From Diploptera punctata (lineage: Eukaryota > Arthropoda > Insecta > Blattodea > Blaberidae): a stretch of DNA of 64,000 nucleotides. Location: assembly GCA_030220185.1 (NCBI GenBank), contig JASPKZ010003423.1:186001-250000 (forward strand). The letters run 5' to 3'. The translations under genes were made by a program, and so were the position numbers. Shown in pieces: positions 21,346-33,221 of this stretch. Positions within the stretch are counted from its first letter, which is position 1. Every line of letters begins with the position of its first letter. The notes beneath the pieces were generated by a model. That model ran no database searches. It saw nothing but the letters and a program-made list of their open reading frames with translations, and was not told where the DNA came from.

Positions 21346-22112
21346 GATTTTGAAAAGACAACGCCATGCCAAGTCTATGTTGAAGTAGGCTAAAAGCAGG
21401 GGCGATATCTATATGGCAGTTGAACCGTGAGATTATCTTGAAACATTTTAATACTTTTAAAGATGTATGGACCCCTACCATTAAATCTAATATTAAGAAG
21501 CTAGCACGGTAGCCATTAGCCAAGTAGAGTCGAATGGATCGTCACTGTCATGAAATTGATGAAAAATTAGAATTTCTAACTACACTGATAATTTACCGTA
21601 GTTACTGTTCCATGAACTGTATTTATAAAAATATAAAAGTAAAAAAAAAAATCCGAAAAATGTTAAGTATCTTGATGAAATCTTCTCTAAAACTAAATCC
21701 TTAGAATAGAATCCTGCCAAAGAGGGTCTACCACATAATGCAAAGTTGGAAATTATTAAATAAGATGAAGTTAAGTATGTTTGAAAATACAGATTCCTTA
21801 TAAAACTGATATCTTATAAGAGCGAGTTGAGCAGGACAACGGAAAGCCAAAGCCTCGTACGAGTAGTAAGTAAAAAGAGAAAGTTAGAGATCTTCCAAAA
21901 TCATTGGGTAGAGCGGAGGTATATTAACGGCTGTTTGAACCCTCAAAGTTTTCAAACAAAGAAGAAGCGTGGGAGGAATATTTTTTCCTAATAAAAATTA
22001 TATTGTGTCATCTTCAGTTCTAATATTTAGTGATTTATAAAGATAGTGAAATTTGTAGGAGATAATTTCGAGTTATTAAGGCTAAGATGGGAATCAACTT
22101 CATTTCAGTAAA
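21346..22112. other. Unassigned spacer
   Basis: No recognised repeat or coding block. Confidence 0.45.
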
Positions 22113-22113
22113 T

Positions 22114-22450
22114 CCAAGCGCGACAGGCCTAGAAGACCCTTGACCTATCATCCTGCTGCTGGCCTCACATCCACATGTGTTAATCACATAGGTAGACGAT
22201 CATCTAGCCAGTGTAGGGGTGACATGTGGTAAGCATGTTGGGTTCCCCAGCCGTTATAACTGGTCTTTTCAACCTGGAGTCACTACTTATTGTAGCTACC
22301 CAATTATCTCACGATGTTGGTTGGGTACCGGTCCCATACTGGCCGAAATTCCATGAGAAAATTCCTTTCCCCATGGGATCTCGAACCAGCGCAAGTCCCG
22401 TAGCTCTGCGCCAAGGTTTTTTTGTCTTAACCACTCGGCTACGGCGCGGG
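22114..22450 (-). mobile_element. SINE2, near full-length
   Basis: Minus-strand copy from CCAAGCGCGACAGGCCTAG to the head (minus strand CCGTAGCCGAGTGGTTAAGA). The B-box region reads GGTTCGAGATCCC. Similar TTCAGT-containing sequence occurs on both flanks. This is one of the best copies in the window. Confidence 0.85.
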
Positions 22451-22454
22451 ACTC

Positions 22455-23284
22455 ACTTCAGTTACAATACGTAAAAAAGTGATGTGAATATTCATGAAGC
22501 AAATATAAGCAGTCTTTTTTTTATTGCCAGAAAATGTATTTTTTACTATAGTTAGCAAGTAGCGTCACGCTAGCGGCAAACGTAACAACTTTTAAACAGT
22601 TAATTTGGGAAAACTTTCCCTAGTCATGTTTCAAAAGAAATCTCAAATTCGCAGGAAAGATATCAAGTAGAATTGGACCCAAAATCTCTCAAGCTCGAAA
22701 TAAAACAATCAATGTATTCTTTTGAAAAGGCAATCACGCTCTGAGAGGACAATTTATATTCAGAAAATAGTGTGAATAAAACTAAACTGAGCAATAAAAA
22801 AAAACTAGACGCAGAATAATCTGTATCAGGACATCCGTATCGGATCGAGGTCCAATCAAAAAGCGTCTTGTACAGAATGGAGAGATGATGACCACAAAAA
22901 GAAAACAAGCCACTGTGTTGGCGAGTCGAATCAAGAAGTCCGTGACGCTCTGCTTCTTTGTTGTATGCTCTCCCTTTTTATTAGAGCTCTTTATTGGGAA
23001 GATACATAACACTGTCACACAGGTCACAGTTCACTACAATTTACTTGCTTCAGTATAAAAAATTACAATAATCTTCAACTAATTGCGCACAAGATTAATT
23101 AAATGCAAGAAGGGATCTCTGTGTTAACAATGGGTACTTATTGGGGCTTTATTTTAAAGATTATTACGTTGTTAACTTTTGAGGTTAAGGATCTCCAACG
23201 AACATTGACTCACAAAAGGAATTTGTTTTCCTTCCTAAGTCTGAAGCAATAACATTCTGCAGTATGCTTAAGAGCCGGCCTCAT
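22455..23284. other. Unassigned spacer
   Basis: No feature recognised; the frames at 22663-23027 (minus) lack family resemblance. Confidence 0.45.
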
Positions 23285-23295
23285 AAGTAAATGGA

Positions 23296-23631
23296 TTCCA
23301 CCGCTATGGTCTCGAGGTAGCGTGCTGCCTTGTCACGCTTCGGGCCCGGGTTCGATTCCCGGTCGGGACAGGCTCCTGGGTGAGGCCTTTGTCGGGGTTT
23401 TCCTTACCTGTAAGACAAATGTCAGGAAGCTTAGAGCCGAACGGTCCCCGAAAATCATCCGGCCATCACCATCATCCTTACCATTATCATCATCATCATC
23501 ATCCTTCACCGGTGTGGAAAGCAACGGGGAGCTACCACACCTATAATTCCCTAGTACAGCTGCAAAGCGTAGAATGGAAATGACATGATTGCAGTGAAAG
23601 ACCTGCCCTCAGGCAGAATTCCTATGGATGG
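23296..23631 (+). mobile_element. SINE1, full-length with target duplication
   Basis: Head GGTCTCGAGGTAGCGTGCTG, B box GGGTTCGATTCCC, ATC microsatellite, CACACCTATAATTCCC, 3' end CTATGGATGG. Perfect 11-bp duplication AAGTAAATGGA at 23285-23295 and 23632-23642. Confidence 0.88.
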
Positions 23632-23659
23632 AAGTAAATGGAAGCATAGACTATGAATA

Positions 23660-23661
<2 letters not shown>

Positions 23662-23711
<50 letters not shown>
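23662..23711. repeat. (TA)n microsatellite
   Basis: About 25 TA units. Confidence 0.95.
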
Positions 23712-23713
<2 letters not shown>

Positions 23714-23784
23714 CTTATTATTTTATCTCCGGTTGCGACACGTTTTACGTGATATTTTTTAGGAACATCTTAGCATAGTCGAAT

Positions 23785-24036
23785 AACGCAGTTTGCTACA
23801 AGTCGGAAGGTCGGGGGTTTCGAGACCCGCTGGGGTCAAGTTTTTTTTTTAATTGGCCTGAAACCTCTGGCGGTACCATGACCCTGAGCCCCATAGCTTC
23901 TAAAGGAAATGCTTGTTCTGAGAGTAAAGGACGGCCATTACGCAGAATTGACAACCCAACTGATATCTCATGCCGATTATCTAAAAAGATGGGAGTCTTA
24001 ATCTCTTGTGACCCCAAGAGCTTCCTGAGGCCTTTA
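23785..24036 (+). mobile_element. SINE3 copy
   Basis: Plus strand: AAGGTCGGGGGTTTCGAGACCC is the B-box region, then CTGGCGGTACCATGACCCTG, AAAGGACGGCC and GATATCTCATGCCGATTATCT. Diverged; A-box half poorly preserved. Confidence 0.72.
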
Positions 24037-25587
24037 CTTTGATCCTAATAATATCCATCATTTACCATTTCAAATCATTGTATACATTTAAATTATATAT
24101 TTTGATCTAATAATCAGTTTTATTTCTAATATCACCAAGGGCCACATTAAAATGAATAATTTACTGTGGGATGGCACTTTGAAATCAATTCAAGGTGCAA
24201 TAAACCTAGAAAAACTTCATAAAACGATGTAGACCTATATAATACAATTAATATACATTAAAGGAAATAGTGCGCAACAAAAGATATGCCAAAAGTTTGG
24301 CGAAAATTTTCTAAGAATTGGAAGAAAAAAAAATACCATGAGTATAGAAACGCTTTATTTTTTGCGAGGGATATTTTCATACTATTATGTTTATAATATA
24401 ATATGATGTACAAGCAATTATTTTTTTAGACTCGGAAAAGGATCTCTTAAAATAAGAGTTTTTATAACTCTTTCATTAAAAACATTTTCATATTTCAAAT
24501 GTAGCCCCAATAGGCTACTTTTTCATAATTTTGAAATTCCGTTTGTTATACTTTGTGTACGAGCTAAACAAGGCTCTCTTCTTAATTGACCGTTACACAA
24601 ATTAAATAAGATGGATGGATTTTATTTGACACTTTTACTGGCATTGTTTGAAAATTATAATTTGTCTTCTTTAATGTAAGAACTATACATTTTTATGATA
24701 GTGTTTTCTCAAACTATATTTATGAATATTACACGATGTTTGACACAAAAGATACAAAGATGTGATTGATTTTCTTTAAATAATAGTTTACAGTTTGTCA
24801 TAATTGTAATAGTAACTATGTTGTTATGTGAACACTTTCTATCTGTTACTCCATAAAATAAGAACGCGTGTCAATAATCTATTGAAATACACAGAGTGAA
24901 CTGTTCTAATACATTTAGGAAGAATAGTTCTCATCATCCTTTTAAATAAATCCTTGTCGGTTTTACATATAAATAACCAACTTGGAGCTAAGGACTGTTT
25001 TGGAGTCAATAAAATACCCAGTCAATAGTGAGTGGTATGCTGTTACGTAGTCACTCACTTAAACTATAGCTTACAGCTAACTAGGTAAGAAAATTGGAGA
25101 GGTGTCCAGCCTAAAATATTAATGTTACACTTGGAAATTATTGAAATATTTAAATTAGTAACAGACTGAATTTCAAAAATATTATGAAGTAAGATATTTT
25201 TAAATTTATGAATTCTCACCATGTCATTTGTCATAAACATAAATTATAGAATGCTCGATGTAGAAAATATTAAATGAACAAACAACAAATGATTTTAATG
25301 AATTGTAAACCTACTTCAGTCTTAAAGGAAATAAATTATTTCACAATTTATTACTTATAAAATTCTATATTAATCACAAACTTGTATATAAATATATTTT
25401 TCTCTTCTCTTTATCATGTATCTCATGTATCATCATTCACCATGCTTCCTTGGTTCTACTTTGCCGAACTAGAACATTTATCATATATCATAAATTATTT
25501 TAAGAGAGCATGTTGATAATATATTGCTAATAATGACGCCTGTATGTCATGTATATTAAAATATTATTATTTCAACTTATTCACTAA
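24037..25587. other. Unassigned AT-rich spacer
   Basis: About 1.5 kb of very AT-rich DNA without recognised features. Confidence 0.45.
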
Positions 25588-25589
25588 TA

Positions 25590-26540
25590 CAGTAAAACTT
25601 GTTTAATTCGGAACGTGAATAGTGCGGAAATCTGTCCAATGTGAAGAAATGTATTGATCCCGGCGAAATAATAGTAATTTTACTTGTATTTATTTTACAT
25701 AAAACGGAATCTTTCCAACGCGGAAACGGAAGGATATTTCTACACAATTCATGAAAACGAATTTTATAAAGCGGAAAGACACAGAGATTTTCCACTTCAT
25801 TGAATTCCCGTTAGGCCAAGAAAATAATAAGGAATGATTCTTGCCGTCGGATGAAGTAGAGATTCTACCTGTACCTGAAATTTTCTTTCGGTCTCACTGC
25901 ACACCCGTTATGCAAAATACAGATATCTGTCTTACAAATAACCATTCCACCTGTAAAATCTTAAATTAGTTTAAGTTCTGAGGCTGATCTTTCAGATATA
26001 CCGTTCTCAATTTACGGAATAAAAATGGCTAAAACGTATGTATCATAGTCATTAAACGAAAATGTGTAAGTGATTGAAGATAAAACTCCTAATTTCCGGA
26101 CCGATGCTCCAAAGTCAAGCTCTAGCTGTTGCTTAATCCCTAGGGAATAACGATTTCAAGGCACCTTCAGGTTGGCTGGAACAGTTTTTAAAGACAGAAT
26201 GTAGTGTGGAATGAAATTTGCGGGGAATCAAAGGATATGGAAGAAAGTGTAGATAGTGAGCTGAAACCGAAACTGCATACTTTAATTTCAGGATACGCGC
26301 CTAAGAGACATTTTTAACGCTGACGAAACGCGACTATTTTTTCGCGCGTCACCGTCGAAGTGGCTCGTACATACTATACTCCACTTTTCAACGGCAGCGG
26401 AACTACAATTAATCCAAGGTACATGAAAAACATGTACGTTGCCCTATAATCTAAGATTAGTAATTTTTTTATAATGCGGAATTTTGTCTAATGTGGAAAA
26501 AAATGGTACCGTGCGATTCCACTTTGAGCAAGTTTTACTG
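25590..26540 (+). mobile_element. Tigger/pogo-type DNA transposon, internally deleted
   Basis: 951 bp with terminal inverted repeats CAGTAAAACTTGTTTAATTC and, read inward from the right, CAGTAAAACTTGCTCAAAGT. TA flanks both ends (25588-25589 and 26541-26542). Secondary inner blocks TGCGGAA... occur at both ends. The interior keeps decayed transposase coding on the plus strand. Full-length Tigger elements are around 2-2.5 kb, so more than half is missing. Confidence 0.88.
26155..26420 (+). pseudogene. Tigger transposase fragment
   Basis: Plus-strand blocks in different frames: PSGWLEQFLKTEC (the DNA-binding CENP-B-like region) and DIFNADETRLFFRASPSKW, which carries the first catalytic aspartate block NADET of the DDE transposase. 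Stops and frameshifts separate them. The rest of the catalytic domain is missing. Confidence 0.8.
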
Positions 26541-26689
26541 TATTATTAAATGCTAAATGTAAATATATGAACCTATTATTGATGAAAACTGTTACATCTT
26601 TGCCATTTATTATAAAATTGAGAATTATTCTCCATAATTTCCCCTCTTTTCAAATAACTTATAAATACAATCCTACAGTCACCCGAACT

Positions 26690-27010
26690 TGAACCAATAT
26701 AAAAAAGGTCGATTAGGAATATTCCACACTACAGTGGTTCTCCTTCAACTCAAAGTGATTTGTCGCCAGAGGTTCCTGTCTAAAGCATCTTCTTCCCTCA
26801 AATCTCTAGTTTCCATACTTCTCCTCACTCCATCTATCCACCATTCTCTAGGTGTGACTCTTCCACTTCTTCCATTAGCTTTCCAATCAATTATCTTCTT
26901 CCATTCTTATGAGGTGTCCATACCATTTCAAACGTTTTTCTTTTATTTTTTCTAATATATTTCCTTTCAACTAGTATAATTTCCCTTATTGTGCTGTTTC
27001 TGACATTATC
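26690..27010 (-). pseudogene. LINE-H C-terminal relic
   Basis: Minus strand includes SMETRDLREEDALDRNLWRQ, the typical last LINE segment (EDAxDRxxWR), and upstream a basic region matching the GHxxRM...GRxxRxW layout in broken frames. The plus-strand 88-codon frame is its shadow. Confidence 0.6.
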
Positions 27011-28624
27011 CCATCTTGAAATTCAGCAGAAATGGATTTTAGAGGAGGGGGCGAAGAAAAAATAAGAAAAGTAAATTGATACTTGCATTTTTTTTTATTT
27101 CTCTACAAAGTATTAGATAGAAGAACTCAGCACCTCTAAATTAGGCGAATTTAACAATATTTATCTTATTTTTAATGTAATAGGCTATAATTTTATGCTC
27201 TGCAGATTATATGATATTAATGACAGATCTGTCTTAGAAATAGGCTTGCTGTATCAGTATATTAAACGGAAGTATAATTTTATAGGAGAATCAAATTAGG
27301 AATTTGTTTCATCTGTTATTTATTAGAATTAAATATTAATGTCGAGGCCCTTCAGTTTGAAATTACTTTACAGTGATGCTTCTCTCTTTCTGTCACATAG
27401 AGAATATTAATGAGAGTCCGAGAGATGAAGACAGTGACAATTTTTCTTGGCTTGTCGGCGACTGCTGCTTTTGTTGCGATATAAAAAAGTGACTGGACAG
27501 CTCTAGCCAAGAGCGTAGCGTTTAGAATCACAGGAATACGTGTAGAGAAAAGATACCGGTTAATGGAAATCACCGGTCATTGAAATTGTGCCAGAACCTG
27601 ATAGCTTGAGGTGCAGTGGCGTGTCAGGGCGAAGAGGGTGAAAAATAACACACCAAAATAATCAAGATATCTAAATAAAAATGTAATTACAAAGTTATTT
27701 CACGAAGAGTCGTCATATTAAGTCTCAAACAATTTACTCGAAGAAGGGAAAGAAACACCAGTTATAGACCATGGCCACATAGCCGGAATCTTTAACATTA
27801 TGATTACCGGCCGTGAAAGCCTGCATTCCATAATTTACTTATTACCATTAAAAATACCGCCATTAAGAATTATGTCATTTAATCCTATATTAATTCCTCT
27901 ATTGCAATAGCTATTTTCTGGAATACGTGCAAATACTTTAACTAATTTATAAACACATTCTCTTTCAATCTAGTCTTCTTTTTATCTCTCTTCACTTTTC
28001 GTTACGTAATGTGAAAACGAAATTGTACCGATAAACTTTGATTGGTTGTTTAGGAATACTTATTCCTTTATCGCTGATCTCTTAATCGTTTTAACTATGT
28101 TTTACTTTATAATCAATCAGTAAACTAATAGTAGTTGCAGTGAATTAAAACAAGTAGTGTTGAAGAAAAGAAACGTCTTCCATTTTAAAGAAGTAGAAAT
28201 ATGGCATCGTCTGAACGTAGTGTATAAGTTAGGAAAGATCGAATAGGTACGGCGATATTGAAAACTAATTGTTCTCAATGTAACGCGGATTACAGGAACA
28301 CCATCTCCCTGTTGTAGACCGAGCTTGGTTGACTCATATCTTACTAAGCACAGTGAATCTAAACCGACGTTAATTAAAATATATGTATATTTGATGAAAA
28401 TATTCTCGAAGAATTTGAAGCTAATATATTAATAAATTTATTGTTTCTAAAATGCTAGTTATTTTAAACAATAATAGAAACAGGACGCCGCGCCGCATTT
28501 ATAAAGTTTTGCCATTAAAATATAACAGTAACCCTTAATTATAAGCAGAAATACTTTCATTTTAAATTTGTCCCACTATATCAGTTCAAGTAGTTTTTTT
28601 TGTTTATAAACCTATATTATTTAA
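27011..28624. other. Unassigned spacer
   Basis: 1.6 kb with nothing recognised. The frame at 27352-27573 (minus) has no family resemblance. Confidence 0.45.
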
Positions 28625-28633
28625 TAATAAAGT

Positions 28634-28934
28634 GAAGTAAAGTGATTCCACTACAGGCCTCAGGAGGCCCTTGGGGTAGTAGGAGGTTAAGGCTCCCACT
28701 TAGACAATCGGCACTTGATGGCAGCCGGGTTGTCAGCCCTGCGTGGCGGCCGCCTTTACCCCAGAACAAGCGCCCGGTACTCATTTCCATTAGAGGCTGA
28801 GTCGACCCCAGGACCATGTTGCCACCAGAAGGTTTGGTACAGTTTAAAAATCCGATCCCACCGGGACTCGAACCCTCAACCTTCAGGTTTGTAGCGCAGT
28901 GCCTTAACCATTAGGCTACGGCGTGCCACCCTGA
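28634..28934 (-). mobile_element. SINE3, full-length with target duplication
   Basis: Minus-strand copy of about 301 bp; on the minus strand the head is GCCGTAGCCTAATGGTTAAG, B box GGGTTCGAGTCCCGG, and the 3' end CTGTAGTGGAATCACTTTAC. Flanked by TAATAAAGT at 28625-28633 and 28935-28943. Best SINE3 in the window. Confidence 0.88.
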
Positions 28935-28952
28935 TAATAAAGTAGCTAGGTA

Positions 28953-28995
<43 letters not shown>

Positions 28996-28996
28996 G
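28953..28996. repeat. (ATT)n microsatellite
   Basis: About 14 ATT units. Confidence 0.94.
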
Positions 28997-29002
28997 TTCT
29001 TG

Positions 29003-29589
29003 TTATAAGTAATGCCCCGAGTGATTTCCAATTTATCTAGATGATTTGGAAATAAAGAGTGGCATTTGTTAGGACCATTTAACGAATAAAATTAAACTAT
29101 TTGCTCAAAAATCATTATTTAAATATAGTTACCGGTATTTAAAAATATTTATATAAGTCTATTTGATGTAAACTGCGATGTTTGAAAACAAATGAGAAAT
29201 GTTTGGTTATGTTTATTTTGTTCATCCACTGCAACTAGATCATATTATTTATTGCCGAATATGATCTCAATATTGTAAGAATGCAGCCTAGTGGAGAAAA
29301 AATGAAACACATAAAACTGCATATTAAAACGAACATTTAAGTTATTAATATTTTTTTTTTAGGAAACAACTCCGTAAAATCATTATTTAAAAACACACAA
29401 TTATCAAATGTGTAGTTTGAAGGAATCTGTTCATTATTTGCTATATTCAACGTATTTGTTCGAGAGTCAATCACTGCAAAATCATGCTCTGACCTGTTCA
29501 GAATATTAAGAAGGAAGAGTTTTCTTTAATATGATAAACAGAAGTATATAAATATCGAGGTTAAACACTACTGTCATTGGTAGTAAAAC
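29003..29589 (+). mobile_element. HP1 repeat copy 1, left part
   Basis: Starts TAAGTAATGCCCCGAGTGAT and folds back on AAATAAAGAGTGGCATT (short-loop form of the hairpin). Then GGACCATTTAACGAATAAAA, GATGTTTGAAAACAAATGAG, and CTAGTGGAGAAAAAATGAAA. It breaks off at TGGTAGTAAAAC, where a Penelope-like element is inserted; HP1 resumes at about 30501. Confidence 0.8.
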
Positions 29590-30500
29590 ACCGCATTCAA
29601 GAGCCTAATTAATAGAATGTTAAAACTGCCATTAAACAAAATTAATTACAAAAGGAATTACGGTACATCAAAAAAATGGCTAGAAACAATGGATACAACA
29701 GCAAAATTATGGATAAACTTGTAAGAAAACAAAAGAGGAAAACAGATATAATTAAAATAACGAAACTGGAAAGAGAAACAGATATTAATAATACATGGAC
29801 TACACTAACATACACAGGCCACGAAACCATAAAATTGGCAAAATAAATAAAAATTTAAACATAGCCCACAAAACTAATAATAAACTAAATAGTGTAATAA
29901 GTAACAAAATAGAAAAACATAATAAATTTAATGGCAACGGTGTATATAAATTAACATGCAAAGACCGTGACAAGTTCTATATAGGTAGAACGAAAAGAAG
30001 CTTCAACATAAGCTTTAAAGAACATGGAAACGATTTCGTATCGCACATGGAAAGCCTAATTACGCTAAGCACATAATAAACGCCGGTCATAGAATGAACT
30101 CAATAGAAGACACCCCTACAATAGTACACAAAGAGGGAAATCCAACAAAAATCAACATGTTGGAAGACCTGGAAATTATCAAGGAAATACACAACAAGCT
30201 TTTAATAAATTAAAGCACTCCCACACTATACAACCCACTATACGATATCGTCAGGAAGAAGCTTTAGTCACGACAACACCACATTAGGACCAGCAGCATC
30301 AACCATCATACTACATATTGTAGCGAAGAAGGACCTGCTGAAGATGGAACGGATGTTCTGAAAGGCCTACAGGAATAAAGAATATATATTTTATAAGTTG
30401 AGGACGACGAATCTTACCTAAGAAGGTATATTTTAACTTATTTTATTTTATGACTCTCCACCTCAACGGTTTTAACAATGAATTTTATTAGTATTGATCT
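29590..30500 (+). mobile_element. Penelope-like element, 5'-truncated, inserted in HP1
   Basis: The insert splits HP1 between GTAAAAC (29583-29589) and AAAACAAATT (about 30500). It contains the end of a PLE reading frame, then a 3' region with GACCTGCTGAAGATGGAACG, a phrase typical of PLE tails. The exact ends are uncertain by a few bases because the flanks share AAAAC. Confidence 0.85.
29592..30213 (+). pseudogene. PLE polyprotein remnant: RT C-terminus linker and GIY-YIG endonuclease
   Basis: Frame blocks in order: FKSLINRMLKLPLNKINY and ARNNGYNSKIMDKLV (29595-29730; the region after the reverse transcriptase), then the GIY-YIG domain with GVYKLTCKDRDKFYIGRTKR near 29938-29999 and FKEH. 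A one-base loss near 30025 shifts the frame; the continuation NYAKHIINAGH and INMLEDLEIIKEI reads to a stop near 30212. PLEs combine an RT with this nuclease for target-primed insertion. The RT catalytic core is absent. Confidence 0.88.
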
Positions 30501-30556
30501 AAAACAAATTTAATTGAAACGTGATTGGTCATTAATTCACTTTTGGGGCATGAGTT
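30501..30556 (+). mobile_element. HP1 repeat copy 1, right end
   Basis: ATTGAAACGTGATTGGTCAT and TTTTGGGGCATGAGTTTA match the right end of the other HP1 copies; the last bases are diverged. Confidence 0.75.
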
Positions 30557-30567
30557 TATTTTCACAA

Positions 30568-30846
30568 AAGTCCGTAGCCCAGTGGTCTGACACCTTGCCG
30601 CAGAGCTAAGGGACATACGCTGAGGAAGAAATTTTATCGTGAAATTTCGGTTAGTATAGGACACGTACCCATTCAGCGACGTGAGGAATTGAGTATCTAT
30701 AATAAGTAGCGGATCCAGGTTGAGAAATCCAACGGCAAAAGACTTCACATGCTGACAACATGCCACCCTTATACTGGCCATATGATCTTCCACTTTTATA
30801 AGTTACACATGCGGTTGTGAGGCCAGCAATTGGAGGATAAGTCACT
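30568..30846 (+). mobile_element. SINE2 copy
   Basis: Head CCGTAGCCCAGTGGTCTGAC (A box), body TTTCGGTTAGTATAGGACAC and AGTAGCGGATCCAGGTTGAG, and 3' part ACATGCGGTTGTGAGGCCAG. The B-box region is damaged. It directly follows the HP1 end. Confidence 0.75.
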
Positions 30847-31984
30847 CGCGCTATAGCGTTTTTATCACAATAATAAGTATATTGAGATAACTTGAAGGAA
30901 TTTACTGTAACTGTAAAAATTTTACTCGTACTATTTTACATCATTGATAGTTATCCACCACCGATTTTTTTGCAAATAACGACGAGGCAGCTATCTCCTT
31001 TTATCAATCCAATCTCGGTGTATATTTTCGTGACGTAATCGGTTGATACCCACCTTCCACTCCAGCTACCCGAGTTCGATTCCCGGCGGATTAGAGGTTT
31101 TAATTTTGCTACCTTAGGTATGATTGTGTTCCTGTGATTTAATTAAAAATGGAAAAGGTAAATGAAATATAAACACGTGCAAAATATAAGGTAAACTATA
31201 AAACGAAGAATACCATAAAACTATATGACGAAGCTTATTGACTTCGGTTTTTGTTTACGTATTAGTACTTTTACTCCGAGTTCCTCAAACATACCTATAT
31301 TAATACAATAGTTTTTTTTGGGGGGGGGGAGGAATTAAACAAAATAAAACAAATTTTTAAAAAGTAGCCTACACTTCTCGTAACCGAGTCATAAGATTTT
31401 CTGAAGTCTATACATAACTGCTGCACTGCCCGTTTATACTCCCATTTATTTTTTAAAATTTGTCGGATGCTTAATATCCCATCAATAATATTGTTTTATT
31501 TTTACCTGAACTCGCAATGGTAATCTCCTACAGTCTCTTCTCTATTTGGAATTAATCTAGTTAAAATATTGGTGCATACAATTCTGTGTGATATTGAGAA
31601 AGAAAGAAGTGAACTTTTCACTATATATCAAATGAATATTAAGGATTAATTTTTATATAAAAATAAATTAAATCTCTTTCAATAAATTTAATAATTTGAT
31701 GCATTCGAAAATAAAAATGTCGAAAATTGGCCCAAAAATCGTCATTTTTCGAGCAAGTATAATAGGCCTATTAGTTTTGTTTTTCATTTATGAATTTGAA
31801 GAAGGGCATTCTTGTGGCAATTCCTCCTTATTCTAGATTGGCACGAGTTTACATTATTTTTAAAGTATGCCTGTATTTCATTTTGCATATTTGTAATTTT
31901 TAGGACATAAATCTGTCACATATGGCAATATTATGTAACTCATAGGCTTATGTACCCAGTAATATTGTTCATTAAGGCAAGCGC
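30847..31984. other. Spacer with one tRNA-like fragment
   Basis: Mostly unassigned. Near 31030-31105 a GTAATCGGTTGATACCC stretch and GAGTTCGATTCCCGGCGG have A/B-box-like spacing and may be a SINE head remnant on the plus strand. A G10 run lies near 31320. Confidence 0.4.
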
Positions 31985-32074
31985 AACGAGCCGGAAGGCC
32001 TCGAGTTCAAGTCCCGATGGGGTCAGTATTTATAAACTGACCTAAAACTTCTGGCAGAACCATACCCTGGGGCC
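31985..32074 (+). mobile_element. SINE3 5' fragment
   Basis: GCCGGAAGGCCTCGAGTTCAAGTCCC then GACCTAAAACTTCTGGCAGA and ACCATACCCTGGGG match the SINE3 5' half. It stops abruptly at GGGGCCG and is joined to an inverted SINE2. Confidence 0.7.
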
Positions 32075-32340
32075 GTCATGTGTTAATCACAGTGGTGGGC
32101 GATCAAGGTGCCAGTATAGGAGTGCCTTGAGGTCAGAATGTCAGATTTCCCAGCCGTTATAGCTCTTTTCTCAACTTGAAACCTCTACTTATTGTAGGTA
32201 CCCAAATTCCTCACGCTGTTTTATGCGCATGGTCCCATTCTGGGCCTAAATTTCATAAGAAAATCACTTATGGGGACTCGAATCAGCGAAGTCTAATAGG
32301 CATAATGCCTTAAACCGCTCGGCTACAACGCGGCAGGGGA
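32075..32340 (-). mobile_element. SINE2 copy joined to SINE3
   Basis: Minus-strand copy from TGTGTTAATCACAGTGGTGG to the head (minus strand GCGTTGTAGCCGAGCGGTTT). The 3' terminal CCAAGCGCGACAGGCC part is missing, so the SINE3 junction truncates it. Confidence 0.75.
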
Positions 32341-32941
32341 TCACTTTGCTTCAATTTATGAGGATAAGCAAAACAAGTCGCACTTTTTAATTGATATAGT
32401 TTTCTCTATTAACATGTTAATGTACTCGGTTTGTAAATCACAGCACAATATTGTTTTATTTATTTATACGTAGATCGTGTACGGAGAACTCACTGGTTAG
32501 CATGGGTTTACAGGTAAACTTTGATGAATTCATCATATTGTTAGGGTGTGAGTTCATTGTCCGTTTTTATCTAATGAAAACATAATGATGCCATCAAATA
32601 AATGACAGCGGCTGTGCTTAGGGAACAGTAGACAAAGGGAAAATTACCTGCTGGGCGAGGAAAATTGAGCAGGAAGATATCTGGGCCAAGATCCTATTAA
32701 TTTAATATAAATTGCCAACACATACTACCCTATTAAGCTACATATAACTTTGTTATTTATGCTTGTTCCGACCTGTAGATGAGGTCATTAAGTCGTGAAT
32801 CCCACCTTAAAAACAAGAACACGTTAGCTAAGCTGGCAAAGTATCATTCTTATTATCTTGTCGATAATATGTTTCATACAAGAGTTCCTAGATTATAAAA
32901 AATTGGAATGTTATGTACAGACAAATAAGTCATTAGAGTTG
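32341..32941. other. Unassigned spacer
   Basis: No feature recognised. Confidence 0.45.
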
Positions 32942-33180
32942 GCGTTGGTGGTCCAGTGATTAGAATGCTCGCCTCTGGTTTCTAGGTTCGCGATCTCAAA
33001 ACGGTCGAGATCGATGCATTTTAAGTGCTTAAAAATTCTAAGTAGAATTCCCTTCTTCTAAAGTTTTCGGTTCCGCTTCTCATATTTATGCAACATAATA
33101 GAACGTAGAGTCTGAAGTAAGAGATCTAGGCTATGGCAAAGTTTGTTGCCCCTTTTACGCTCATATTTGAATTGCGACGC
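32942..33180 (+). mobile_element. SINE5 copy (tRNA-derived)
   Basis: Head GTTGGTGGTCCAGTGATTAGA and AATGCTCGCCTCTGG, weak B box, then GTCGAGATCGATGCATTTTA and TCCCTTCTTCTAAAG. Aligns loosely with 54.75 kb and the body at 39.6 kb. Confidence 0.5.
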
Positions 33181-33221
33181 TAATGCCCTGAATTTTAAAT
33201 AACGTCATTAATTAAAATATG

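Noticed and set aside
26689..26955. 88-codon plus-strand frame as a gene
   Set aside because: It is antisense to a LINE C-terminal relic (EEDALDRNLWRQ on the minus strand).
29003..30556. HP1 as a canonical Helitron
   Set aside because: Ends are not TC...CTRR and the flanks are TCA rather than A/T, so only a Helentron/HINE-like analogy is kept as a hypothesis.
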